A DNA stretch of 64,000 bases from assembly GCF_001887775.1 (NCBI RefSeq), contig NZ_CP015519.1, forward strand, positions 2,170,001 through 2,234,000. Direction: 5' to 3'. The notes under the pieces were generated by a model. That model saw nothing but the letters and a program-made list of their open reading frames with translations. It was not told the DNA's origin and made no database searches. The first letter of the stretch is position 1; each line of letters starts with the position of its first letter. This DNA comes from Syntrophotalea acetylenivorans (GTDB taxonomy: Bacteria; Desulfobacterota; Desulfuromonadia; Desulfuromonadales; Syntrophotaleaceae). Position numbers and translations under genes: made by a program. Below are positions 1 to 8,112 of this stretch, piece by piece.

Positions 1-387
1 CCCAAGGCGGCGTCCGTTTTGCTGCGCATGGCGGCTCGCAGCATTCACTCCGCCCCGGTGGTGGTTGTGGTAGCCAATACCGGGGAGTTGATCAGCCACG
101 GCACGGAATTGTTTCAGATTGAAAGGGATCAGGCCCTCGATTTTTTCAAGACCATGGAGATTCAGAGTTCGGCGGCAGCCATCCAGAACCTGCTGGTGGC
201 GGCAACTTCTCTTGGCCTGGCCACGGTTTGGCTAGGCATCCTGTTTCTTATCAAGGACGATGTGCTGCGCCTGATGGGGGAGCAAGCCGGGGAGTTTATG
301 GCCGTTATTCCCGTCGGATATGCGGCCAAGCCCGGTAAGGCGCCTAAGAAGATCGATTTTGAAATGATGGTCGAATGGATGGATTGA
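1..387 (+). CDS. nitroreductase family protein, 3' part
   Basis: The reading frame is open from base 1, so the gene starts upstream of the window and only its last 128 codons are here. The visible part matches the C-terminal half of FMN-dependent nitroreductases: a run of hydrophobic beta-strand residues, then a helix with an SSAAAIQNLLVAATSLGL-type pattern that normally contacts FMN, and a closing IPVGYA strand. Enzymes of this family reduce nitro compounds, flavins or quinones with NAD(P)H as soluble dimers. The substrate cannot be inferred. The family assignment is fairly safe although the N-terminal FMN-binding arginines are not visible. Confidence 0.85.
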   Translation, partial: PKAASVLLRMAARSIHSAPVVVVVANTGELISHGTELFQIERDQALDFFKTMEIQSSAAAIQNLLVAATSLGLATVWLGILFLIKDDVLRLMGEQAGEFMAVIPVGYAAKPGKAPKKIDFEMMVEWMD

Positions 388-454
388 ATGAGTGCGGGAT
401 TCAGGAACGTTGCTAGGCCCGCTTAGGAGGACACGGAACCAATCCCCGGTCAAT

Positions 455-718
455 TTAATGATGAGGTTCCGGTCTCTTCCAGATGCATTGCCCATCCCGA
501 TAAACCTCCCGAACCCGATGGAAGGGTACACTGCGAACACCGCCGTCGAGGTCGTAAAGCTCGAACATGAAATGGTCCCCTTTAAGCAAATGGAGCGCCG
601 AAAAGGGCACCAGGATAATCCGGTCCTCGACCCGGTCGTAATAGCCGATCTTGAACTCGGCGGCGGAGAACTCCCGGTCCCATTGGATACGATGAAGCAG
701 GTCCTGAATCGGTTGCAT
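455..718 (-). CDS. DUF504 (UPF0248) family protein
   Basis: An 87-residue protein that fits the DUF504 family in length and motifs: a start like LLHRIQWD, a central IGYYDRVEDRI segment, and an end with RSVPFHRVREVYRDG. Related MJ1316 domains are thought to recognise RNA ends, but no function is proven for the bacterial members. I chose the ATG at 718 because a GGAAGGG ribosome-binding site lies about 8 bases upstream; a longer frame up to 766 has no such signal. It converges with the nitroreductase gene. Confidence 0.8.
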   Translation of the reverse strand: MQPIQDLLHRIQWDREFSAAEFKIGYYDRVEDRIILVPFSALHLLKGDHFMFELYDLDGGVRSVPFHRVREVYRDGQCIWKRPEPHH

Positions 719-799
719 CTTCGTCGCCCTTCCTTTTAGAATTTTCTGGTTAAGAACTTGACGCAAGTTGCTAACCTGTCAAGATCAGAAACCTTGACC

Positions 800-867
800 A
801 CGGAAGACACAGAATACACTGAAAAAACATCACCCATTCTGTGCTTTCCGTGTTTTCCGTGGACAGG
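800..867. repeat. palindromic intergenic repeat (ccacgg/ccgtgg type)
   Basis: The left arm reads accacggaagacacagaat and the right arm is its imperfect complement ending in ttccgtgttttccgtgg, around a short A-rich loop. Elements of this look recur in this window at 30868-30945 and 54866-54970. They form long hairpins in RNA and lie outside genes. No coding sequence is supported here. Confidence 0.6.
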
Positions 868-940
868 GTCTTTGAGTCTGGTTTGTTACGGCTTTTTCCT
901 GAAACAAAGCGCATAACCTGGTACCAATTTTACCACCCGG

Positions 941-1039
941 GAATCGAAAACCGCAGACAAAGGTGCTGCCTTGCCGCCGCGCTATAACATCGCGCCCTCG
1001 GAAACGGCCCCGATAAAGCCAGGACAAACCCTTGTCTGA
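941..1039 (+). pseudogene. possible remnant of a YedK/HMCES-type gene
   Basis: One frame reads LPPRYNIAPSE followed by TAPIKPGQT and a stop at 1037-1039. PRYNIAP is a hallmark of SOS response-associated peptidases (YedK/HMCES), where it lies near residue 40. No catalytic Cys2 (MCGRF) start is visible upstream and the rest of the gene is absent, so this would be a short relic between repeats. The match rests on about ten residues, so confidence is low. Confidence 0.3.
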
Positions 1040-1226
1040 CGCAAAGCCGCAAAAACGCCAAGAACTGCAAAACCTTTTTTCAGGGTTTACTTTGCGTCTT
1101 TGCGGCTTGAGCGACTGCAAGGAGCGGGCGTGAGATAGAGGTCTTTGTTTTAACAGGCTTAAAACCTGCCTCACGCTCGTTCGCTAACGCTCACTTAAGC
1201 CGCAAAGTCGCAAAGAAATTCAGGGC
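1036..1226. repeat. nested inverted repeats with gcaaagccgcaaa motif
   Basis: The motif gacgcaaagccgcaaaaacg at 1036-1056 is answered by tttgcgtctttgcggctt near 1091-1109, and a further arm, aagccgcaaagtcgcaaag, lies at 1197-1216. Together they make a nested palindrome with a second pair around 1128-1195 (gcgggcgtgagat / cacgctcgttcgc). It is non-coding. It fills the gap upstream of the shikimate kinase gene. Confidence 0.5.
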
Positions 1227-1253
1227 AGAACCGTGGCAATTTTTCTATAGGGG

Positions 1254-1282
1254 TTGGGACCCGGGAAGGGACAGGGTATAAT
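1254..1282 (+). promoter_or_regulatory. sigma70-type promoter for the shikimate kinase gene
   Basis: TTGGGA at 1254-1259 and a perfect TATAAT at 1277-1282 are separated by 17 bases. Transcription would begin about 7 bases after the -10 box, at or next to the first ATG at 1290, giving a leaderless or nearly leaderless message. There is no ribosome-binding site between the box and the ATG, which agrees with that. Confidence 0.5.
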
Positions 1283-1289
1283 CCTGCTT

Positions 1290-1802
1290 ATGACGATGGA
1301 AAAACGCTCCAACATAGCCCTGGTGGGCATGCCCGGATCGGGCAAGAGCACCGTCGGTTTGATTCTGGCGGAAGAGTTGTCACGGGATTTTGTGGACACA
1401 GACTCGCTCATTGAATCGTCGCAAGGTCGAAAACTGCAGCATATTGTCGATATGGACGGATACGCGGAACTCCGAAGGATCGAAGAGAACATTCTTCTTG
1501 ATCTGCATGTACAGAATCACATCATCGCCACGGGCGGCAGTGTCGTTTATAGCCAACGGGGGATGACTCACCTTCAGTCCATCAGCATCATCGTCTTTCT
1601 CAATGTAGAATTGAGTGACCTCAGGTCGCGGATTCATAACTATGACTCCCGCGGCATCGCAAAACGTCCAGAGCAGAGTTTTGAGGACCTCTTTCGTGAA
1701 CGATTCGAGCTCTACACCCGGTATGCCGACATCACCATCGACGGTGCGGGACTGTCCAAGGAAGAGGTCTGTAACAGAGTCCTCCAGGCAATAAAAAACT
1801 AG
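1290..1802 (+). CDS. aroK: shikimate kinase family protein
   Basis: A 170-residue P-loop kinase. Walker A GMPGSGKST is at residues 13-21 and the DTD motif that binds magnesium and shikimate is at 36-38. A TGGS segment replaces the usual GGG, and a lid region with KRPE is followed by RFELYTRYAD. Shikimate kinase phosphorylates shikimate with ATP in the pathway to chorismate. The length is typical, but the GGS and the altered lid are departures, so another small-molecule kinase is possible. The start at 1290 or 1296 is not fixed by a ribosome-binding site. The gene stands alone, apart from other aro genes. Confidence 0.75.
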   Translation: MTMEKRSNIALVGMPGSGKSTVGLILAEELSRDFVDTDSLIESSQGRKLQHIVDMDGYAELRRIEENILLDLHVQNHIIATGGSVVYSQRGMTHLQSISIIVFLNVELSDLRSRIHNYDSRGIAKRPEQSFEDLFRERFELYTRYADITIDGAGLSKEEVCNRVLQAIKN

Positions 1803-1855
1803 CACCTTCTGCCTTCGGGGGCGGCTCCCGGAGCATTTAATCGAAGGAAGCGTCA

Positions 1856-2335
1856 ATGGAATATTTTCTTTGGTCTTTGGCTGTGCTGCTGGTGTTGTCG
1901 GGCATAGTCGGACTGATAGTGCCCGCCCTGCCAGGCTCTCCCTTGCTGTTTGCCGGTTTGTTCTGTGCGGCCTGGGCGGAAGATTTTGTCTATGTGAGTT
2001 GGGGGACCCTGACCCTGCTGGGCTTCCTGACGATTCTGGCCTGGTTGGCCGATTTTGTTGCCGGAGCCTTTGGCGCCAAGCGATTCGGGGCTTCCAACCG
2101 GGCGATGGTCGGTGCCGCCATCGGCGCGCTGGTCGGTATGTTTTTCAGCCTGCCGGGCCTCTTACTGGGCCCTTTCATCGGCGCTATGGCCTTTGAACTC
2201 ACCGCCCGGGCCGACCTGCAGGCGGCTAGCCGGGCCGGTGTCGGTGCGTTTCTTGGTCTGGTTTTGGGCACTGCCGCCAAAATGGCCCTGGCCTTTGCCA
2301 TGATCGGGATTTTTTTGGCGGTCCGGCTGTTTTGA
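1856..2335 (+). CDS. DUF456 domain membrane protein
   Basis: A 159-residue, very hydrophobic protein with about four membrane segments (roughly 5-40, 48-75, 80-110, 125-158). Glycine-rich helices such as GAFGAKRFGASN and the motif PALPGSPLLF near residue 23 are typical of DUF456, an inner-membrane family of unknown function. A GAAGGAAG ribosome-binding site precedes the ATG. It follows the shikimate kinase gene by 53 bases on the same strand and may be co-transcribed. Confidence 0.8.
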   Translation: MEYFLWSLAVLLVLSGIVGLIVPALPGSPLLFAGLFCAAWAEDFVYVSWGTLTLLGFLTILAWLADFVAGAFGAKRFGASNRAMVGAAIGALVGMFFSLPGLLLGPFIGAMAFELTARADLQAASRAGVGAFLGLVLGTAAKMALAFAMIGIFLAVRLF

Positions 2336-2384
2336 AGCAGGACCCTATTTAACTCGGGGCGCCCTCGCCACCTTGTTGCCCGAT

Positions 2385-3301
2385 CTATTTTTCATCTAAA
2401 ATTTCCTGCCGCTTCTCTTCTGAAAACCCATCCACATATTGGATCATTCCTCGCAGTGTATTGCCAAGAAAGTACCGCTCGCGGGCGCGGATATCCGGTG
2501 GCAGTTGCGCGACATTCCAGTAAATCTCATCATTTTCCATGAGCCAGGCCGACAGCCTTTCTTCCCTCTGTAACGGCTCGGCCGAGGCGGTTTCGGTCAC
2601 TCCACGAACCCAGAGCAGAAGCTGGCGACGAGCGATTTGTAAATGCTCCAGGGCCGCATCAGTGAGGCCGTAGTGGCCGAAGACCATTCGGCGCGGCGTC
2701 AGGGCAATCATCCGGTCAAGGGAGCCGAGGGCCACCTCCAGAAGAAATCGCGGCGGGGTGGCCGGGCGCATATAGATTCCTTGCGGCACTTCGCAGCGAA
2801 CCCCTGCGGCCTCACCGGCAAAGAGCAGATCGTAAATCAAATAGCAGCAATGGTGCTGGGCATGTCCAGGGGTGAGAAAGGTCCGCACGCCGGTCTTGCC
2901 GATGTGCTCTTCAAAGGTGATCCGGTCCGCCGGGACAGGAAGAATTTCCCCATACCTTTCGGCGAGCTTTCCCAACACTTTTTTTGAACCCTGCCAGAGC
3001 TTTTCCGGCGACGCCAGATGCTGGACCCCCCGGGATGGCAGACCACCCTGGCTTCGGGAAATTCACGCAGCAGGGCTCCCGTTCCGCCGGCATGATCGAT
3101 ATGGATGTGGGTCAGCAGAACGTAGTCAAGCCGCTCGACTTTGTGCCGGCGAAGCTCGCTGACCAGATGGGGGATAGTGGAGAGCGGCCCGGGGTCGACC
3201 AGCAGGGTGAACTGCTCCTCCCGGTAGAGCCAGGCGCTGATGAATTGGCGAAAACCTTCGAGGCCCGGCTGGTCAAGGTCGATACAGACAAGGTTTTCCA
3301 T
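2385..3301 (-). pseudogene. MBL-fold metallo-hydrolase, frameshifted
   Basis: Two overlapping frames together encode one complete metallo-beta-lactamase-fold protein of about 305 residues. The first frame carries THIHIDHAGG (zinc ligands at about 65-70) and runs to CHPGG. The second continues as VQHLASPEKLW and then the TPGHAQHH zinc motif and a long C-terminal helical part. The break lies at a run of six C on the plus strand (3026-3031); one extra base restores the frame. The start at 3301 has an AAGGAAG site. Such enzymes resemble glyoxalase II or YqjP-type hydrolases. Either a true frameshift or an assembly error is possible. Confidence 0.75.
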
Positions 3302-3478
3302 GGCGCTTCCTTGAAGAATGGTTGGGAAGGCCATGATAAGTTAAATGGGGGAAGGGGAAAAGCGCTTTGTCCGTCAAGTGTCCCCGAAGCTTATATTCTG
3401 ATGCGATGTGTTAGTTGCTTACCCAGAAGAAAAAATCTTGATCTCCCGGGTAAGCAACCGTTTGCCAAGAAAGTGCTG

Positions 3479-4438
3479 TCAGAATGAGGCGCCTATGGAC
3501 AGGTAGGCGCTATATTGCTTGCTTTCTACTTCATGATCGATCGAGTGGTCCCACACTCCCCCGAAATATGCATCCGAACGCCCCTCAGACTCTATCTTCA
3601 TCGCTTCAAAATCGGTTTCCAGATACCAGTGCCGGTTGAAGTTATAGCGTGCGCTCAGGCGAAAAAACAGGGCATCACCGTCCCAGTTATGATCGGCAAT
3701 ATTGACCTTGTTCCGCAGAAGGTGTTGGTCTTCGTCCTGAAAATCAACAAAGGGAGCATAGGCCAGGCCGATTTCCATTTGAAACTTCTCCGCTACATCC
3801 ATCTCCATGCTCAGTTCAAGATAGGGGATATGATACTCCGCCTCGTAGTCCAGCACCAAACCTGAAACCCGATCATGGGGGGTCGTCGGGGAGGATGGAT
3901 ACCACTGGTCAAGGTCCGAAACTTCAAACTCGAATTTCTGGTATTTGTAACCTAGCCCCGCGAAATATAAAAACCGGATATCTGAGTTGGCTACACCATT
4001 TGCACTGTTCTGACCGTAATATCCTTGCCAAAACATATATGAGATTTTGCCCTCAAGCAGCAGTGCGTCCATGTCCGTATCGGATTCAGAGTAGATATCC
4101 AGACTGCCAGGGCTGAGCCAATCCGAGTCTTCCATCTTCCCGGTGTCATCGGTGAAGTTGGTGGCGGCACTGGCCATCAATTGCCAGCGTTCGGCAAAAT
4201 CGGCAGAAACCGTCCCTTTGACCATAATTGCATCGAGGGGGAATTCTAATTCACTGATCGGGAAATGAAATTCAGTAGCGCCGCCTGCATCGATCGCCGT
4301 GCCGCCGATCTGGTATTGGGTATCTCCGGTTAGATAACCGGTTCCGATGGACACGCTGACTCGTGCTTCTGCATCGGAAAACGGAATAAAGACCAAACAG
4401 CAGATTACCGCGATCAACTTGGCTGGGTTTGTGAACAT
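3479..4438 (-). CDS. outer-membrane beta-barrel protein
   Basis: A 319-residue protein with an N-terminal signal peptide (KLIAVICCLVF core, cleavage near DAEA). Alternating polar/hydrophobic strands rich in Tyr, Phe and acidic loops follow, and the last residue is Phe (SIGASF), the usual signal for BamA-mediated assembly. The acidic loops may bind cations. I recognise no named family. The ATG at 4438 has an AAGGAGG site 9 bases upstream. It stands alone, about 340 bases from the next gene. Confidence 0.75.
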   Translation of the reverse strand: MFTNPAKLIAVICCLVFIPFSDAEARVSVSIGTGYLTGDTQYQIGGTAIDAGGATEFHFPISELEFPLDAIMVKGTVSADFAERWQLMASAATNFTDDTGKMEDSDWLSPGSLDIYSESDTDMDALLLEGKISYMFWQGYYGQNSANGVANSDIRFLYFAGLGYKYQKFEFEVSDLDQWYPSSPTTPHDRVSGLVLDYEAEYHIPYLELSMEMDVAEKFQMEIGLAYAPFVDFQDEDQHLLRNKVNIADHNWDGDALFFRLSARYNFNRHWYLETDFEAMKIESEGRSDAYFGGVWDHSIDHEVESKQYSAYLSIGASF

Positions 4439-4779
4439 AGACTTCGGGCCTCCTTGAAAAAATAGTTTCATTTGAAAAGCGGGCAGAAAATTCCCGCCAT
4501 AAGCATTTGGGGGGGTTGAAAAGTGTTATAGGGTGGAAGGAATGTTTCTATTCAGAAGGTCAGACATTTTCCTCACCAAGCACTCTCTTCTCTGTGCGGG
4601 CATTTCAAACGGGAATTCTTCAGCCGTCAGCATTACCCAGCCTAAAGTTCTTGATTAACAAGAGGAGGCTGACTTTCAGCTTGGCATATTTTCAAAAGAG
4701 GAATCTAATGTCAATAGGTTTATTGATTTGGTAGTTCTTGGAAATAAGGGCTGCCATTCTTAAAATATATGTCCGAATG
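4439..4779. other. AT-rich intergenic stretch
   Basis: About 340 bases with no convincing gene. It holds the upstream region of the minus-strand barrel gene and the downstream region of the minus-strand HTH gene. An open frame on the plus strand at 4507-4734 has no ribosome-binding site and no recognisable product. I see no clear terminator or repeat. Confidence 0.5.
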
Positions 4780-5322
4780 TCACTTGCTAAGGCTCGGCAC
4801 CTGCTCTTTGTAGCGGGCAAGATACATCCCGGCGACCTCCTCGGGCCGAGGAAAGCCTAAAACCTTTGCGAACCCCAGAACGAATCCCCGTACGTAAACC
4901 GCCACTGGTAGACGATCAAACATCTCTTTCTCGATCTGCTCTAGTCTCATCTGGCTGACCTTGGTCCGGTTGGCAATATCCCGCAGGGTGAGTCCTGAAC
5001 TTTCCCGTATGTCTCGTAGGAATTTTCCAATCGATTCGTTGGGCGAGAGCTGCTTGAGGCATTCTTCCAGATTAGCGGCAAGAAAAGCCGACGGCTTTGC
5101 GCCAGGCCCGGAGATTCGATTAACGATCCTTCCGTAGGCGGTTTCCAACTTTTTAAGATTTTCCTTGCATTCAGAGTCGTCCAGCAGGCCATAGGTGGCC
5201 AAGGCGCCCTCGGCGTATATCGCTTTCTTGTTTCGCCAGGCGCGCTCCACTTCTCCCAGACTCGCGTCCGTTTCGATTCCCAACAGCTGGCAATCCTCCA
5301 CAGTTAGATCATTCGTCGGCAT
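4780..5322 (-). CDS. HTH protein with degenerate J-like N-domain (RodZ-type HTH)
   Basis: A 180-residue soluble protein. Residues about 5-60 resemble a DnaJ-type J domain (DCQLLGIETDASLGEVERAW then a second helix) but lack the HPD signature. Residues about 95-175 are a RodZ-like helix-turn-helix (IGKFLRDIRESSGLTLRDIA, then MRLEQIEKE and a YVRGFVLGFAKVLGF helix). There is no membrane segment, unlike RodZ. The ATG at 5322 has an AAGGAG site and overlaps the end of the ATPase gene by 14 bases, so the two are translationally coupled. A role as partner or regulator of the ATPase is inferred. Confidence 0.75.
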   Translation of the reverse strand: MPTNDLTVEDCQLLGIETDASLGEVERAWRNKKAIYAEGALATYGLLDDSECKENLKKLETAYGRIVNRISGPGAKPSAFLAANLEECLKQLSPNESIGKFLRDIRESSGLTLRDIANRTKVSQMRLEQIEKEMFDRLPVAVYVRGFVLGFAKVLGFPRPEEVAGMYLARYKEQVPSLSK

Positions 5323-6415
5323 CCTCAATCTCTCCTTTCTTCAACAGGGAGCGCGTAATCTCCCTTATCCTTTTGGAAAATTGGCTTTGCGGGAACGCCT
5401 CCAGCACCGGGCATTTCATCCTGACAGCATTGCGTACCAGGTTGTCACTGGGTATGGCGCCGAGAAATTCGGCCGAGATACCAAAATAATCCCGATAGGC
5501 GGAGGCTATCCCTTGCCCCAGCTCCAGATCTTTCTTCTGTTCCACCTGATTGACAATCAACTTCGGCCCATGGGTCGAAACCTGTTCAGCTATGACGGCG
5601 CCTGATTCGGGGTCCATCGTGATGATGTGCGACAGTAATTCCTTGGGGGAACTGATACCTCGCACCACCTTCTCCTCGATCGCCTGGCTGACTACTCGGG
5701 TGGCTCCTGCTCGCTTGATGGCCTGTTTCAGGCCCCGAAAATAGGCTGCTTTGAGAAAGTGATAGGTATTTTCCATAGAAGTTGGAGCAGGAACAGCCAC
5801 CACGATCCGCTGGTGAGCGGCAAGGTAAAAATCGAGAACATTGTAGCTGGAGCCTGCTCCTAGGTCGATCAGGACATGATCCAGCTCCAGCGTAGCGAGC
5901 TGCCGGATGACTTTCTCTTTCAGAGCAAATTTCGGATTGGCCATGTCGAGCTGAGCACGGCCGCTGCTGATCAGCCATAGGTTGGGAATCGGGGAGGGAA
6001 GAAGCAAGTCGCAAATGGAAGGGACCGCACGGGAAAAAAGGTCGGTCAGGGAGATGGAGGGAGAAGGCATGCCCAGAATGGTATGCTGGTTGGCAGCTCC
6101 CAGGTCGGCATCAAAAATCGCACACTTCTTTCCCTGCTGAGCCAGGGCAATGGCCAGGTTGGCCGTGACGACCGACTTTCCTACTCCCCCTTTGCCGCTG
6201 CCTATAGCCCAGATTCGAGGGCGACTGTTTGGTGAACTTTGTTCGCGCAAAGCTTCTTCCTTTCCGAGGACGCCTACTGTTCGGATTAGACGTTTCTTGC
6301 ATAAGCAATGCCGGTATCGGGCAATGAGCTGCAGGAGGAAGTGGTGCCCAGGCTCCGGTCGAACTCGGGAGGAGGTCTCCAGAGGCGGTAAAAAAGGCGG
6401 TTTTAATGAAGCCAT
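5309..6415 (-). CDS. MinD/ParA-like ATPase
   Basis: A 368-residue P-loop ATPase. The deviant Walker A KGGVGKS is at about 75-81, a DADLGAAN switch follows, and VLIDLGAGSS forms Walker B. This places it with MinD/FlhG/Mrp-type proteins that dimerise on ATP and act as spatial or assembly switches. The roughly 65-residue extension before the P-loop is unusual. An ATG at 6415 or a TTG at 6457 could be the start. A possible minus-strand promoter (TTGAAA-19-TATAAT, 6477-6507) would start transcription near 6470. No flagellar genes lie nearby, so its cargo is unknown. Confidence 0.8.
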   Translation of the reverse strand: MASLKPPFLPPLETSSRVRPEPGHHFLLQLIARYRHCLCKKRLIRTVGVLGKEEALREQSSPNSRPRIWAIGSGKGGVGKSVVTANLAIALAQQGKKCAIFDADLGAANQHTILGMPSPSISLTDLFSRAVPSICDLLLPSPIPNLWLISSGRAQLDMANPKFALKEKVIRQLATLELDHVLIDLGAGSSYNVLDFYLAAHQRIVVAVPAPTSMENTYHFLKAAYFRGLKQAIKRAGATRVVSQAIEEKVVRGISSPKELLSHIITMDPESGAVIAEQVSTHGPKLIVNQVEQKKDLELGQGIASAYRDYFGISAEFLGAIPSDNLVRNAVRMKCPVLEAFPQSQFSKRIREITRSLLKKGEIEDADE

Positions 6416-6457
6416 AATAGGTTCGTGCTGAACCCGACGGCTATACGGATTCTGCAA

Positions 6458-6836
6458 AATCTTTTATAAGACCAGGATTATAATTGCTTATTCTATAAAA
6501 ATTTCAAGGTGTTGAATACTCTGTCAGGCCGTAAATTGTCATCGAATCTGGGCAGAATGACAGAAATTGGTCAGCCAACAGCCTCCTAGAAATTTAAAAT
6601 CTCTTTTAAAACGCTGCAGGCATCTTTCCTGACAACAAGGGCGCTGCCGCTATTTTTTCGGACAGCTCCCCAAGATGATAAGGTTGGGATTTCGGTGTAA
6701 AGCCTGATACTCTGCACTCTTACGAAAAGGTATGCTCCTTGCAAATCTTTAATACAATAACGACTGCTGAGCCAGTCTTTTTTTTGAACGAAGACCGCAA
6801 AGACCTATACCCCTAACTCGCGTAAGGAATACCCAG
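6458..6836. other. AT-rich divergent promoter region
   Basis: About 380 bases between the minus-strand ATPase gene and the plus-strand carrier-protein gene. It has several TA-rich blocks that could serve promoters in both directions, best seen as ATTATA at 6477-6482 for the minus strand. No gene, repeat or RNA fold is clear. Confidence 0.4.
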
Positions 6837-7187
6837 ATGAAAACGGTTAGAGTCTTATTTACTATCGCCCTGTTGGCTTTAATGACTACCCATTCCTTTG
6901 CCAAGGACATCGATGAAACCACGGAGAACCATCAACGGATTACAAAAAGATTTGTCCAGATCCTGAATGAACAGTGGGGAATCGACAAAGAAAAGGTCTC
7001 GGGAGAAAGTTATTTCTTGAGGGATTTTGGCGCAGACTCCCTGGATGTCATAGAGCTGGTTATGGCCCTTGAAGAAGATTTTGATATTGAGATTTATGAT
7101 GCGGAGTGGGAAAAAATAACCACCGTCAACTCGGTGATAGAGTTAATCATCGACAAAGAAGACCGCCGCTATTATCGGCTGTACTAG
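6837..7187 (+). CDS. acyl carrier protein-like protein with signal peptide
   Basis: A 116-residue protein. Residues 1-22 form a Sec signal peptide (Lys2, Arg5, core VLFTIALLALM, likely cut after SFA). Residues about 30-108 are an acyl carrier domain: GADSLDVIELVMALEEDF, with Ser68 as the expected phosphopantetheine site, then IEIYDAEWEKITTV. Carrier domains normally act in the cytoplasm. The ATG at 6837 has an AAGGAA site 8 bases upstream, which supports the version with the signal peptide. It lacks fatty-acid or polyketide neighbours. A secreted or membrane-tethered carrier is inferred; an uncleaved anchor is also possible. Confidence 0.75.
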   Translation: MKTVRVLFTIALLALMTTHSFAKDIDETTENHQRITKRFVQILNEQWGIDKEKVSGESYFLRDFGADSLDVIELVMALEEDFDIEIYDAEWEKITTVNSVIELIIDKEDRRYYRLY

Positions 7188-7284
7188 ATTGTTTTCGCGA
7201 AGGATGCGCAAAGGGGTATATTTTGTCATCTGCTCGAAGAACAGCCGGGAAGTTGTCAACCTTAACTAATCGAAGGAGAATAAC

Positions 7285-7632
7285 ATGAGGATTCTTATTG
7301 GTATCCTGTTCACCATCTGCTTCAGTCAAATTGCCCTTGCTGATACTACCTATGTCTGTACCCAAGACGGTATGGAACGCAAAATCGAAGTAGCTTACCT
7401 GGGCACAGATAAGGTCCCCTGTGAAGTCCGCTATACCAAGAACGGTGACACCCAGATACTGTGGACGGCCCAGGCCGAGGAAGGCTACTGCGAAGCCAAA
7501 GCCGCTGAATTCGTCGAGAAACAGCGAGGCTGGGGCTGGGAATGTGTTGAAAGTGCAGCAGTCATGAGTGAACCACCGGAGATGGCCGAACCGACCCCCC
7601 CGCTGGTGCCTGAAGAGCAGGGCCTCGAATAA
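7285..7632 (+). CDS. small secreted four-cysteine protein
   Basis: A 115-residue protein with a clear signal peptide (core ILIGILFTICF, cut after ALA at residue 19). The mature part has four cysteines (25, 46, 69, 87), presumably two disulfides, and the segment EGYCEAKAAEFVEKQRGWG. It ends in a Pro/Glu-rich tail. I recall similar periplasmic proteins of unknown function in gammaproteobacteria. A GAAGGAG site precedes the ATG. It lies 97 bases after the carrier-protein gene and shares its terminator, so the two may form one unit of exported products. Confidence 0.7.
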   Translation: MRILIGILFTICFSQIALADTTYVCTQDGMERKIEVAYLGTDKVPCEVRYTKNGDTQILWTAQAEEGYCEAKAAEFVEKQRGWGWECVESAAVMSEPPEMAEPTPPLVPEEQGLE

Positions 7633-7667
7633 TCGTCTGGATGTTGCTGAACAACTTGAGAATCAAA

Positions 7668-7719
7668 AGAGGCGACGGACTCCGGCTCCTGCCGGGCGAT
7701 CCGTCGCCTCTTCTTTTTA
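7668..7719 (+). terminator. Rho-independent terminator after the secreted protein gene
   Basis: AGAGGCGACGGA (7668-7679) pairs with TCCGTCGCCTCT (7700-7711) around a GC-rich loop and is followed by TCTTTTT. Since the upstream side also has an A run, it may work for the converging minus-strand gene too. Confidence 0.85.
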
Positions 7720-7770
7720 ACCATGCCACATAACCTGGTCAGCGAATCCGCAACCAGGTGCCGAGGCTTT

Positions 7771-8112
7771 TTATTTCACGAGCCGCAAGGCATAGGGAAC
7801 CTTGAAGTCCTTGCCGCTGGAACAGGCGATCGCGCCCATGATACAGAAGATCAGATGACAAATCGCCAGGGCGAAGAGTACCAGGACACCGATCAAAATC
7901 ATGGTCAAGAGCAAGCCGGCGGCATAACCGATGAGCGCTGTAATCGACCAGTTCAACGCCTCTTTCGCCTGGCTTACAACATAGGGATCGTCTTTTTTAA
8001 CCAGGTAAAACACCAGACCGGGGATAAAACCGAAAAATATGGTACCGATCCAGATAAGCAGGGCCATATTTTTGGATTCCTGGTCAACCGTCACATCCAT
8101 TTTTTCTTCCAT
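7771..8112 (-). CDS. DUF4870 family membrane protein
   Basis: A 113-residue inner-membrane protein with three to four membrane segments (about 17-38, 57-80, 80-98). The DPYVVSQAKEALNW motif around residues 42-55 is characteristic of DUF4870 (Tic20-like small membrane proteins). The function is unknown. The ATG at 8112 has an AAGGAGAT site. It is a single gene converging on the secreted protein gene. Confidence 0.8.
   Translation of the reverse strand: MEEKMDVTVDQESKNMALLIWIGTIFFGFIPGLVFYLVKKDDPYVVSQAKEALNWSITALIGYAAGLLLTMILIGVLVLFALAICHLIFCIMGAIACSSGKDFKVPYALRLVK

Noticed and set aside
1036-1056. GEMM-like cyclic di-GMP riboswitch (gacgcaaagcc)
   Set aside because: Only one short piece resembles the riboswitch; the rest of the fold is absent and the motif is part of an inverted repeat.
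830-1174. 114-codon minus-strand frame upstream of aroK
   Set aside because: Lies in palindromic repeats; basic, Cys/Arg-rich product without domain.
4507-4734. 75-codon frame between barrel and HTH genes
   Set aside because: No ribosome-binding site, no known pattern, in AT-rich DNA.
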